The notes under the pieces: model-generated
The model's database searches: none
Told to the model about the DNA's origin: nothing
The model's input: only the letters and a program-made list of their open reading frames with translations
From: Desulfobacula sp.
GTDB lineage: Bacteria; Desulfobacterota; Desulfobacteria; Desulfobacterales; Desulfobacteraceae
Length of the DNA stretch: 15,609 bases
NCBI GenBank assembly: GCA_029940235.1
Contig: JAOZRI010000021.1
Location: forward strand, 1 to 15,609
Reading direction: 5' to 3'
Part shown: positions 1 through 7,496 of the stretch, piece by piece
How positions within the stretch are numbered: position 1 is the first letter of the stretch
How the letters are laid out: each line of letters begins with the position of its first letter
Translations under genes and position numbers: made by a program

Positions 1-1
1 T

Positions 2-1231
2 ATTAAAATTATTGCCCCTGGATTTATTGAGTATTCATACAAATTACAGTTGACGGCTATTTTGTTTAAAATTATGCTGCCATATCTATGGCTGATTTTA
101 ATGAGTTCACTTTGTATGGGTGTGTTAAATACTTTTGGAAACTTTGGTATCCCAGGGTTTGCTCCTGTTGTTTTCAATCTTGTTGTGATTTTATTTACAC
201 TTGTGATCACAAATTATTTTAACACTCCTGTAATGGCTCTTGCCCTTGGAGTAACAATTGGCGGTTTGGTTCAGCTTTTAATCCAGATTCCATTCATCAT
301 TCGCCTTGGAATATTTAAAACATCCCTGTTTGCAGGTTTCCACTTTGGTTTTCATCCTGAATTAATAAAAATTTTAAAAATAATGATTCCTTCCATGATT
401 GGTGCTGCATCCTATCAGATAAATATTGTCACAGCCTCTTTTCTTGCTTCAAAATTTGATACAGGCAGTATATCCTCCCTCTATTATGCGGACAGGCTGG
501 TTCAATTTCCTCTGGCTCTTTTTGCAGTTTCAACTGCCATGGTTTTACTGCCCGACCTTTCAAAAAAAACCGCTGCCGGTCAAATTGATGAGATTGAACA
601 TCTGTTTTCCAATGCTGTTAAACTTGTATTTTTTGTAACAATTCCTGCAATGGCAGGATTAATGGCTTTGGATGAACAGATTGTTTCATTGCTATTCAAC
701 CATGGAGCTTTTAGTGAAGCGGCAGTTCATCATACAGCCAACTGCTTGTTTTTTTTAAGCATGGGCTTGTGGGCATTTACAGGGAGTAGATTATTAGTCA
801 CTCTATATTATGCTTTATCTAATGTCAGGATCCCATTTTATTCAGGCATTCTTACCATTGGTTTAAATTTCATATTCAGTTTTTTATTTATGGATTCCCT
901 TGGGCTGAAAGGCCTTGTTTTATCAGTCTCGTTGTCTGCTGCAATTGGGTTTGCTGTTTTGTTAGTTAATGTTCCAGGAGCTGTGAAGATTGATAAATCT
1001 GAAATTATTGTTTCTGCTTGCAGATCACTTTTTTTTTCTGCTATAATGTTTTTTTTAGTTCAGCAAACAGCAGATCTTATTCTTATACCAGGCTTAAATA
1101 AATTTTGGTTTGGAGCAGGAGTAATCGTTTGTATTTCTTTGGGAATTTGTTTTTATTTTATTTTGAATTTGTTAATTTCAAGTCCTGAACTTAAAATATT
1201 AAAAAAAGGTATGGCACGAAATAGATCATGA
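2..1231 (+). CDS. murJ: Lipid II flippase MurJ (MviN family), 5' end outside the window
   Basis: MurJ moves lipid-linked peptidoglycan precursor (lipid II) across the inner membrane. The frame is open from base 2, and codons upstream of the first possible TTG (position 50) already read as MurJ (APGF followed later by KIMLPYL). The gene therefore starts before the window and TTG 50 is not its start. About 409 residues are visible against a usual length near 510, so roughly the first 100 are missing. The visible part is almost entirely hydrophobic helices. It holds the family stretch with P-x-x-I-G-A-A-S-Y-Q-I-N, then L-Y-Y-A-D-R-L-V-Q-F-P and later L-L-P-D-L-S. These match the conserved central region of MOP-superfamily MurJ proteins. 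The stop codon overlaps the start of the next gene (ATGA at 1228-1231), indicating translational coupling with the FtsB-like gene. Confidence 0.95.
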   Translation: MKIIAPGFIEYSYKLQLTAILFKIMLPYLWLILMSSLCMGVLNTFGNFGIPGFAPVVFNLVVILFTLVITNYFNTPVMALALGVTIGGLVQLLIQIPFIIRLGIFKTSLFAGFHFGFHPELIKILKIMIPSMIGAASYQINIVTASFLASKFDTGSISSLYYADRLVQFPLALFAVSTAMVLLPDLSKKTAAGQIDEIEHLFSNAVKLVFFVTIPAMAGLMALDEQIVSLLFNHGAFSEAAVHHTANCLFFLSMGLWAFTGSRLLVTLYYALSNVRIPFYSGILTIGLNFIFSFLFMDSLGLKGLVLSVSLSAAIGFAVLLVNVPGAVKIDKSEIIVSACRSLFFSAIMFFLVQQTADLILIPGLNKFWFGAGVIVCISLGICFYFILNLLISSPELKILKKGMARNRS

Positions 1232-1524
1232 CAATAATTGAAAAAACAGGGTTTTATCTCTCAATATTTGTTATAATAGCTCTTTTGGCTTTAATCATTT
1301 TTTCAAAAAATGGTTTTTTAGATTATAGATTATTGGATCTCAAAAATGTTGAGGTACAAGATCAGATTGATAAAGTGGAATCTGAAAACCAAAGACTTGA
1401 AAAAGAGATTATAAGCTTAAAAACTGATATGAATTATATAAAACATCTTGCAAAACATGAATATGACATGGCAGAAGAAGATGAGCTTATTTTTAAAGAT
1501 AAATTTACCAATAGAGGGAATTAA
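1228..1524 (+). CDS. ftsB: FtsB/DivIC-type septum formation initiator protein
   Basis: This is a 98-residue bitopic division protein. It has a short cytoplasmic N-terminus, one membrane helix at about residues 8-25, then a short N-G-F-L-D-Y turn and a periplasmic coiled coil at about 35-72. The tail (I-K-H-L-A-K-H-E-Y-D-M-A) corresponds to the conserved 'ARE-LGM' end of the FtsB/DivIC family. In the known divisome, FtsB pairs with FtsL and links FtsQ to FtsWI septal synthesis. The length is typical. The start ATG lies inside the murJ end (ATGA overlap), so it is probably translated by re-initiation from murJ. FtsB and DivIC cannot be told apart from sequence alone in this lineage; the symbol follows the Gram-negative convention. 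Confidence 0.85.
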   Translation: MTIIEKTGFYLSIFVIIALLALIIFSKNGFLDYRLLDLKNVEVQDQIDKVESENQRLEKEIISLKTDMNYIKHLAKHEYDMAEEDELIFKDKFTNRGN

Positions 1525-1526
1525 CA

Positions 1527-1820
1527 ATGAATCAGGATATAAAAACCTTTGAACTGGCAAAAGTGTATGAAAACCAGGGCTATTATAAAGAGGCGTTTGA
1601 AATTTACTCTTTTCTCAATAAAGAGCAGACTTCTTCTGAAATTCAAACTGGGTTAAAGCGCATGGAGAAAAAAATTAAAGAAGAGGGTCAAGATTCTGAT
1701 CTGAAAAACAGCGGGTCAAAAGGAGAAAAAATTTCCATACTTTTGGAAAAATGGTTGAACCTTATGATATTAAAGCAGAGACTTATCAATTTTAAGAAAA
1801 TAAAAGCACGACTTTTATAA
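1527..1820 (+). CDS. Small TPR-like protein downstream of ftsB
   Basis: This is a 97-residue protein with no signal peptide or membrane helix, so probably cytoplasmic. Residues 7-31 resemble a single tetratricopeptide repeat (L-A-K-V-Y-E-N-Q-G-Y-Y-K-E-A), followed by a helix with basic and acidic residues. A polar, low-complexity middle (about 50-68) leads to a C-terminal amphipathic helix rich in L, I, K and R (about 70-97). The ATG lies two bases after the ftsB stop and is preceded by AGAGGGA, a good ribosome binding site. It is therefore almost certainly the third gene of the murJ-ftsB operon. I do not recognise a named family. A scaffold or partner role in envelope or division work is only suggested by position. 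Confidence 0.75.
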   Translation: MNQDIKTFELAKVYENQGYYKEAFEIYSFLNKEQTSSEIQTGLKRMEKKIKEEGQDSDLKNSGSKGEKISILLEKWLNLMILKQRLINFKKIKARLL

Positions 1821-1831
1821 CCGCCAGGCGG
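1800..1831 (+). terminator. Weak candidate hairpins at the end of the murJ-ftsB operon
   Basis: Two small stems follow each other at the operon end. The first is ATAAAAG/CTTTTAT at 1800-1806 and 1812-1818, a 7-bp stem with a 5-base loop that includes the TPR stop codon. The second is the palindrome CCGCCAGGCGG at 1821-1831. Neither is followed by a clear U-tract, so intrinsic termination is doubtful. Confidence 0.2.
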
Positions 1832-1876
1832 CTGACCTGATTTGTAGCGTACAATACTCTAAAGCGGGAAATCCGC

Positions 1877-1914
1877 AAGTTATCAGTTATCAGTATGCTG
1901 AACACTGACAACTT
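1877..1914. repeat. AGTTATC tandem units inside an imperfect inverted repeat
   Basis: Positions 1878-1894 hold about 2.4 copies of the 7-mer AGTTATC. The outer parts form an inverted repeat: AAGTTATCAGT at 1877-1887 against ACTGACAACTT at 1904-1914, 10 of 11 positions pairing, with a 16-base loop. A stretch with similar composition (aagataacaagtaacc) follows near 1974-1989. This looks like a small dispersed intergenic repeat rather than coding sequence. Confidence 0.5.
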
Positions 1915-2024
1915 TTCCTTGTTTTTTTTGACAGAAACTAAGGAGTAATGTACTAAAGGACATAAATAACTTGAAGATAACAAGTAACCAGAAGGTCACA
2001 AGCAAAACATGAAACAATAGGGGT

Positions 2025-2885
2025 TCATGGCCGGGCAACTATACGAAACCCAAGACTATTTCTTTTTACCCCGGGTTTATAATAACTTCTATAGGCACTT
2101 CGTTGATATTTACTTTTCTGATACCACCCACCACCGCGAATGATTCTGTGTTTACCTGTTTTGTTCAAAGGATCGATTATATTATTTTTATAAGTGTCAG
2201 TTACAACACCTACTCTGGTGCGCCAGAAGTTCCGCCATTTACATGAGTCAAGAACCCACTCCTGGACATTGCCGTGCATGTCATAAAGTCCCCAGTTATT
2301 TGGCTTTCCTGTTTTAACGGGGTGGGGTTTAAAACCGCCGGCCGGACTCATATCTCCTGAATTATAACAATACCATGCCATATTAATAAGGGCAGGTTCC
2401 GGTTTATTACATGAATCAGTTGTGATGGGTCCATTGGAAAAAGCAGATGTGGATCCAGCACGGCAGGCATATTCCCACTGGGCTTCCGTTGGAAGTTGAT
2501 ATCTGTTGGTATTTTCCCAGCCATTTAACACTCTTATAAATTCTTTACACTGATCCCAGGAAATTGTATCAACAGGATAGTTTTTTCCCAGTTTTGAAAA
2601 TGAAGAAGGATTAAATCCCACCAGCTTTTCCCACTGACCTTGAGTAACTTCAGTTTCTCCCATATAAAAACTTTTTGAAATAACTACTGTGTGCTGTTTT
2701 TCATTCCATTGGCGCCCTGTTTCAGATTTAGGACTTCCCATTACAAAGTTTCCAGAAGGGATGAGAACAAACTTCATTCCAAGTTTGTTGGTAAAACTTC
2801 TTGGCTCTGCAAAAACTTGCTGGCAATACGAGCCAATTAGAAAGATAGTAAAAATTATTGCAATGAATTTTGGATAATTTTTCAT
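2025..2885 (-). CDS. Exported SUMF1/FGE-fold protein lacking the catalytic cysteines
   Basis: This 286-residue protein has a signal peptide: K3 and K6, a hydrophobic core at about 7-20, and a V-F-A|E signal peptidase I site after residue 26. Cys21 is not in a lipobox. The rest is one formylglycine-generating-enzyme (SUMF1, FGE-sulfatase) domain. Landmarks are F-V-L-I-P-S-G-N-F-x-M-G (39-50), E-V-T-Q-G-Q-W (79-85), P-V-D-T-I-S-W (104-110), L-P-T-E-A-Q-W-E-Y-A (131-140), G-L-Y-D-M-H-G-N-V-Q-E-W (199-210), R-G-G-G-W (250-254) and a G-F-R end (279-281). True FGEs carry two active-site cysteines 6 and 11 residues after the Arg of the RGG motif; here these are Gln256 and Gln261. It is therefore unlikely to oxidise sulfatase cysteine and more likely uses the fold for binding. 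No sulfatase gene is nearby. It is transcribed alone, and its ribosome binding site is weak (AGAG). Confidence 0.85.
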   Translation of the reverse strand: MKNYPKFIAIIFTIFLIGSYCQQVFAEPRSFTNKLGMKFVLIPSGNFVMGSPKSETGRQWNEKQHTVVISKSFYMGETEVTQGQWEKLVGFNPSSFSKLGKNYPVDTISWDQCKEFIRVLNGWENTNRYQLPTEAQWEYACRAGSTSAFSNGPITTDSCNKPEPALINMAWYCYNSGDMSPAGGFKPHPVKTGKPNNWGLYDMHGNVQEWVLDSCKWRNFWRTRVGVVTDTYKNNIIDPLNKTGKHRIIRGGGWYQKSKYQRSAYRSYYKPGVKRNSLGFRIVARP

Positions 2886-3034
2886 GAAATAAACTCTATC
2901 ATATTATTGGTTGATTATTCAATAATGAATTTTTTAACTTCGATATTTGCTTTAATCTCCTCTGTTTAACTCGTTACATAATATTTTGACCCACTGAAAA
3001 TTATAGCAAATATTTAATTTTTTGAGTTTACTGG

Positions 3035-3062
3035 TTGAAAATAGTGTTAAAAATGATATTAA
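3035..3062 (+). promoter_or_regulatory. Candidate sigma-70 promoter for the LysM gene
   Basis: TTGAAA (3035-3040) and TATTAA (3057-3062) are separated by 16 bases, about 105 bases upstream of the LysM start. The surrounding 2886-3167 spacer is very AT-rich and holds no other gene, so the match is only suggestive. A 7-bp inverted repeat (ATTATTG/CAATAAT, 2903-2926) lies just upstream of the divergent SUMF1-fold gene. Confidence 0.3.
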
Positions 3063-3167
3063 TGTTCCAGTGAAAGATATTATTTTTATCTTTTTCATGC
3101 TTTATAGTGGAGGGAAAATTATTTAGTACAGCCACGGCAGTTATATTTAAAAAACAGGAGCCTTGCC

Positions 3168-3857
3168 ATGAAATCTCAAGAAAAGCCTGGATTGAAAACT
3201 GGATCAAAAATATTTACAAAAAAGAGCAATATTAATAAAAAAAGAACTGCTGAAAAACCAGATCAAGATAAAAAATCTGGTGCATCCCTTTTAAAAAAGA
3301 ATGAATTTGCCTTGATCCTTCTTGGTGCATTGCTTTTAACTATCATTATATTTTTCTTTTTTTTCCGATCATCTGATTCTAAGCTTGAAGTTGTAAAACA
3401 AGATATTTCAAAAATATCTTTTTCAGATTTTGAAAAAAGGATTGCAAATATTGAAAAAACACTTCAACTTGAGCATGATCCAGGTTCTAAAAACAGTAAA
3501 ATAAAACAGGATATGGCACAAAATTATCATATAAACGATAGGTTGTCCCGTCTTGAAACTGCGTTCTCTGTTAAATTTGACTCTTTAATTGATAGAATGG
3601 GACAGCTTGAAAAAGATATTGAACAGCTTAAAAACAGACCTGTAAAGAAGAGAGTTGTAAAAACAACTAAGCCTAAAACAGTGGTACCGGTTAAAAAGGC
3701 TGTAAAGAAAAAATCCATGTTTCACACTGTAAAGAAAAAAGAGACCCTCTATTCCATAAGCAAACAATATAGTACTACCATTGATAGATTAAGGAAACTC
3801 AATAAGCTTTCCAAAGGAGCAAAGATTTATCCAGGGGATAATCTTCTTGTCAGATAG
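3168..3857 (+). CDS. Membrane-anchored coiled-coil protein with C-terminal LysM domain
   Basis: This is a 229-residue protein. A long Lys-rich cytoplasmic N-terminus (1-45) is followed by one very hydrophobic helix at about 46-66 containing a run of phenylalanines. A periplasmic region with coiled-coil character (about 73-156) comes next, then a Lys/Val/Pro linker (157-183), and finally one LysM domain (185-228: FHTVKKKETLYSISKQY, then I-D-R-L-R-K-L-N-K-L and P-G-D-N-L). LysM domains bind N-acetylglucosamine-containing glycan, so the protein probably bridges inner membrane and peptidoglycan. There is no catalytic domain such as a peptidase. The start is supported by CAGGAG (3155-3160) seven bases upstream of the ATG. 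It is monocistronic and convergent with the amidotransferase gene. The exact role is unknown. Confidence 0.85.
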   Translation: MKSQEKPGLKTGSKIFTKKSNINKKRTAEKPDQDKKSGASLLKKNEFALILLGALLLTIIIFFFFFRSSDSKLEVVKQDISKISFSDFEKRIANIEKTLQLEHDPGSKNSKIKQDMAQNYHINDRLSRLETAFSVKFDSLIDRMGQLEKDIEQLKNRPVKKRVVKTTKPKTVVPVKKAVKKKSMFHTVKKKETLYSISKQYSTTIDRLRKLNKLSKGAKIYPGDNLLVR

Positions 3858-3921
3858 GGATAAATAATTTTTTTATTAATTTTTTGATTTTAAATAGATG
3901 ATAATTGGTTTATTAAAAAAT

Positions 3922-4515
3922 TTAAGATTTAAAACTTCTTGTGTCCGAAGCAATAGTAATAAAATTTTGAATTAGCGTATGCCCATATTCACTCTTGAAC
4001 GATTCAGGGTGAAATTGGACCCCAAAGGTTGGATGCTCTCCATGCCTTAACCCCATGATTTCATTATCTTCGGTTCTGGCAGTAATGATAAGATCCTTTG
4101 GAAAATCATTTTGAGATACTGCAAGGGAGTGATACCTCATAATGGTAAAAAAGCTGTCTATACCTGTAAAAAGAAATTTTTCATCACACACTATTTTAGA
4201 TGTTTTACCATGCATGATTTTTCCTGCCCGGACAATTTTGCCGCCAAAACTCTGGGCTATAACCTGGTGGCCGAGACAGACACCAAGAATGGGAATCAGA
4301 CCTGAAAAATGTTTGACAACATCAAGGGATATGCCTGCATTTTCGGGGCATCCGGGTCCTGGAGATATGACAATTGCGCCTATATTTAAAGCTTTAATAT
4401 CATCAATACAAATTGCATCATTGCGAAATACTTTTACATCCACGCCTGTATCAAGAATGTAGTGTTGAAGATTGAATGTGAATGAATCATAATTATCTAT
4501 TATTAAAACTAACAC
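3922..4515 (-). CDS. pabA: Glutamine amidotransferase, aminodeoxychorismate/anthranilate synthase component II
   Basis: This 197-residue class I glutamine amidotransferase releases ammonia from glutamine for a chorismate-using partner (PabB for 4-aminobenzoate, TrpE for anthranilate). It opens with I-D-N-Y-D-S-F-T-F-N-L (6-16). The oxyanion loop is S-P-G-P-G (51-55), the nucleophile is Cys80 in G-V-C-L-G-H-Q, and the triad is completed by His169 and Glu171 in F-H-P-E-S. M-H-G-K-T-S (101-106) and R-Y-H-S-L (127-131) are typical of this subfamily. Length is normal. It begins at GTG (4513-4515), with AGAGG seven bases upstream and no better start. It stands alone: no pabB, trpE or other folate/tryptophan gene is visible. 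PabA and TrpG are not separable from sequence alone, and one protein may serve both pathways. Confidence 0.92.
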   Translation of the reverse strand: MLVLIIDNYDSFTFNLQHYILDTGVDVKVFRNDAICIDDIKALNIGAIVISPGPGCPENAGISLDVVKHFSGLIPILGVCLGHQVIAQSFGGKIVRAGKIMHGKTSKIVCDEKFLFTGIDSFFTIMRYHSLAVSQNDFPKDLIITARTEDNEIMGLRHGEHPTFGVQFHPESFKSEYGHTLIQNFITIASDTRSFKS

Positions 4516-4707
4516 TTTCTTGCCTCTTTTTTTATATGAAAGCGGTGGCGGTTATATTAATTCAAAAGAAATATATTAAAACTTTATATCATAAAAACCA
4601 TATTGTTTATATATCTCACGGTATGATTTTAAAATTACCAGGTGATGATTTCATGGAAATATGATAGAGAACAGCTATAAATTTAATTGTATGTTGGATA
4701 TTAAACA

Positions 4708-6237
4708 ATGTTATTGATTTTTCCACCTGTTGCAAAGCCGTGTGAACCTCCGGCGGGGGTGTCCCTGTTATCTTCTGCCCTGAAAGAACAGGGATTGCCA
4801 TGCGCAGTCTATGATGCAAATATTGAAGGACTTTTATATCTGATCAATTCAGATATAAAAGCCATTGATTCATGGTCAAAACGGGCATTAAAAAATAGAG
4901 AAAAAATTATAAATGATTTAAAAAATCTTAAATTGTATGACAATATGGACAGGTATCACCAGAGAGTTTATGACTTAAATAAGCTTTTATCCATAAGTGT
5001 GGATTATAAAAGGTTTAGAATTACCTTAAGCGATTATTCCGACTCAAAACTCTCATCTGTTGACAGCAGATCTTTATTAAAAAGTGCCAAAACATATGGA
5101 GAAAATCCTTTTTATGGTTTTTTTGAAGATAAAATAAGAGAGCAGATCCAGGACTCAGATGCACAATATATTGGTATCTCTCTTTGCTATCTTAATCAGG
5201 CTCTGGTTAGCTTTGCCCTTGCAGGCTGGATAAAAGATAATTTTACGGGTAAGAAAATTGTAATGGGTGGAGGACTTATATCCTCGTGGATGAGCAGACC
5301 TGATTACAAGAATCCATTTCAAAACTTGATAGATCATATGATCAAAGGAGAGGGAGAAAAACCTTTATTAGAGCTTCTCGGTAAAAAAAATATTTTAAAA
5401 CGCCATTATATTCCTGATTATGACTTTGTTAAAGGCAATCTTTATCTTGCACCTGGAAAGGTTCTGCCTTTTCGTGCATCAATAGGCTGTTATTGGAGTA
5501 AATGCAGATTTTGCCCTGAAAAAGTAGAAACACGCCCCTATAGCTCTCAAAAAGCAGTAAAAGTATTGGAGGATCTGAAATCTATTGTTCAAAAACACTC
5601 TCCTGATTATATCCATTTTATTGATAATGCTATAACTCCTGCTTTTTTAAAAGCCATGTCAAAGGAACAATTTAAATTTAAATGGTATGGGTTTGTAAGA
5701 TTTGAAAAAGAATTCATGGATATCAGTTTTTGCCATGACCTTAAGAAATCAGGATGCGATATGTTAAAGCTTGGTCTTGAATCAGGAGATCAGGATGTGC
5801 TGGATCAAATGAACAAAGGAACTGATCTTGACAGAGTATCAATTATTCTTGAAAACCTTCATGTCGCAGGAATATTAACCTTTGTTTATCTTCTTTTTGG
5901 TACAAGTTTTGAAAATCAGGATGCGGCATTTAAAACCCTTGATTATGTAAAAGCCCATGAAAAATATATTGATTATCTGAACCTGGCAGTATTTAATCTG
6001 CCCAGATTCAGTGAAGATGCTGATAATTTGCAAACCCAGGAGTTTTATCATGGAGATCTCTCCTTGTATTTAAATTTTAAACATCCATCAGGGTGGGATA
6101 GAAGGCAGGTCAAGCAGTTTCTTGATAAAAAATTTAAAAAACAGATATCTCAACATTCAGGCATTCGTAAAAACCCTGCTTTTTTTTCATCTAACCATGC
6201 ACTGTTTTTCAAATCACTGCATAATATAAAGGATTAA
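4708..6237 (+). CDS. B12-binding-domain radical SAM protein with a CX4CX2C cluster motif
   Basis: This 509-residue protein starts like the cobalamin-binding half of B12-dependent radical SAM enzymes: L-L-I-F-P-P-V (2-8), then P-P-A-G-V-S-L-L-S-S-A-L (14-25), and after a long insertion (about 45-145) I-G-I-S-L-C-Y (155-161) and M-G-G-G (186-189). The DxHxxG base-on motif is absent, as is usual in this class. The radical SAM barrel begins near residue 250. Its cluster cysteines are Cys261, Cys266 and Cys269 in GCYWSKCRFCPE, with four rather than three residues between the first two. L-G-L-E-S-G-D (356-362) is the usual SAM-binding strand. The substrate is unknown; such enzymes often methylate unactivated carbons or remodel lipids and cofactors. 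The start has only a weak GGAT upstream. The stop is two bases before cinA, so the two are cotranscribed. Confidence 0.85.
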   Translation: MLLIFPPVAKPCEPPAGVSLLSSALKEQGLPCAVYDANIEGLLYLINSDIKAIDSWSKRALKNREKIINDLKNLKLYDNMDRYHQRVYDLNKLLSISVDYKRFRITLSDYSDSKLSSVDSRSLLKSAKTYGENPFYGFFEDKIREQIQDSDAQYIGISLCYLNQALVSFALAGWIKDNFTGKKIVMGGGLISSWMSRPDYKNPFQNLIDHMIKGEGEKPLLELLGKKNILKRHYIPDYDFVKGNLYLAPGKVLPFRASIGCYWSKCRFCPEKVETRPYSSQKAVKVLEDLKSIVQKHSPDYIHFIDNAITPAFLKAMSKEQFKFKWYGFVRFEKEFMDISFCHDLKKSGCDMLKLGLESGDQDVLDQMNKGTDLDRVSIILENLHVAGILTFVYLLFGTSFENQDAAFKTLDYVKAHEKYIDYLNLAVFNLPRFSEDADNLQTQEFYHGDLSLYLNFKHPSGWDRRQVKQFLDKKFKKQISQHSGIRKNPAFFSSNHALFFKSLHNIKD

Positions 6238-6239
6238 TC

Positions 6240-7496
6240 ATGGAAGCATATGTTCTCTCCACCGGAGATGAGGTTCTTCTTGGTGATATTATTGATACAA
6301 ACTCCTCTTTTCTTTGCAGCTCGTTAAAGGATATGGGCATTGAAGTTAAAAAGATCATAGCTGTTGGAGATAGCATTAAAACTATTGCTTCAAATATTAA
6401 AGATATTTCTGAATTAACTGATATCTGCCTTGTTACAGGCGGTCTTGGACCTACAAAAGATGATTTAACAGCATTTGCCTGCAGCAAGGCAGCAGATGAT
6501 ACCTTAGAGCTTAAATCTGACGCATTAAAATCCATGAAATCATATTTTAAACAAAAGGGGTTTACATTTTTCAAAGATAATGAAAAACAGGCCAAACTTC
6601 CCTCAAAGGCCAAAATGATTGTAAATCACAATGGTACAGCACCTGGATTTTATATAAAAATCAATAGATGCCTCTTCTTTTTTATGCCTGGAGTTCCATT
6701 GGAAATGAAATTAATGTTTGAAAAACAGATTAAAAAATTATTGGTGAATAATTTTAACCTTAATGACAAGATTTTGATAGAACGGGTAACTGTTTTTGGA
6801 CTACCTGAATCAAGAGTTGGGTTTTTGTTAAAAGAGTTTGAATATAATTACCCTACAATACGTCTTGGTTTTAGAGCTGATTCTCTTATGGTCGAGGTTA
6901 AAATAATTATGTCAGATTCTAATAATAATGCGAACAAAGCCCTGGGGCAGATCAAAGAGGCCAAATTCTGGGTGATGGAGCAACTTGAAAACAGGGTAGT
7001 ATCAACAAAGGGCCTGACCATTGCCCAGGAAGTCGGGCGCCTGTTGATACAGCAGAACAAAACCCTTGCCATTGCAGAATCATGCACAGGCGGGCTTATT
7101 GCAAATATGATGACTGATATAAGCGGCAGTTCTGATTTTTTCCTGTTTTCCGCAGTTACCTATGCCAATGATGCAAAGATAAATATTTTAAATGTTGCCA
7201 AAAAAACCATTATTGATCATGGAGCAGTCCATGAACAAACTGCCCTTGAAATGGCACAAGGAGCAAGACAAAAAGCAGGTGCTGATTTTGCAATATCAAC
7301 AACTGGTATTGCAGGCCCCACCGGTGGAACAGAAGAGAGGCCTGTGGGCATGGTCTGTATTGGTATTGCAGGAGCTGATTTTGCAAAAGCAAAAACCTAT
7401 AAGTTCAAATATGGTGACAGGTTATTAAATAAAAACATGTTTGCAACAATGGCTTTGGAACTATTAAGACGACACCTTGCCAAATCAGGCCTTTGA
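6240..7496 (+). CDS. cinA: CinA: ADP-ribose pyrophosphatase-like/NMN deamidase fusion
   Basis: This 418-residue protein has the two-domain architecture and length usual for bacterial CinA. The N-terminal MoaB/MogA-like (COG1058) domain spans about 1-170, with S-T-G-D-E-V-L-L-G (7-15), T-G-G-L-G-P-T-K-D-D (66-75) and M-P-G-V-P-L-E-M (149-156). The C-terminal PncC-type nicotinamide mononucleotide deamidase spans about 255-415. It carries the nucleophile Ser281 in A-E-S-C-T-G-G-L, the conserved Lys313 region (T-Y-A-N-D-A-K) and T-G-I-A-G-P-T-G-G-T (355-364). The family recycles NMN released by DNA ligase back into NAD. AAGGA (6229-6233) precedes the ATG; the upstream radical SAM stop lies between them, so the two are translationally close. 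The last four codons and the stop form one arm of a perfect 18-bp inverted repeat. Confidence 0.95.
   Translation: MEAYVLSTGDEVLLGDIIDTNSSFLCSSLKDMGIEVKKIIAVGDSIKTIASNIKDISELTDICLVTGGLGPTKDDLTAFACSKAADDTLELKSDALKSMKSYFKQKGFTFFKDNEKQAKLPSKAKMIVNHNGTAPGFYIKINRCLFFFMPGVPLEMKLMFEKQIKKLLVNNFNLNDKILIERVTVFGLPESRVGFLLKEFEYNYPTIRLGFRADSLMVEVKIIMSDSNNNANKALGQIKEAKFWVMEQLENRVVSTKGLTIAQEVGRLLIQQNKTLAIAESCTGGLIANMMTDISGSSDFFLFSAVTYANDAKINILNVAKKTIIDHGAVHEQTALEMAQGARQKAGADFAISTTGIAGPTGGTEERPVGMVCIGIAGADFAKAKTYKFKYGDRLLNKNMFATMALELLRRHLAKSGL

Noticed and set aside
1792..1983. 63-codon minus-strand frame in the spacer after the TPR gene
   Set aside because: Its translation simply reads through the AGTTATC repeat segment and overlaps the TPR gene end; no start signal or domain is visible.
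2820..2828. Lipobox at Cys21 of the SUMF1-fold protein
   Set aside because: The residue before the Cys is Tyr (G-S-Y-C), which does not fit a lipobox; a signal peptidase I site after Ala26 fits better.
4142..4462. 106-codon plus-strand open frame antisense to the amidotransferase gene
   Set aside because: The opposite strand encodes an intact class I amidotransferase with its full catalytic triad; this frame has no family features.
6209..6613. 134-codon minus-strand open frame over the rSAM/cinA junction
   Set aside because: It lies antisense to well-supported coding sequence, has no recognisable domain or ribosome binding site, and is explained by composition.
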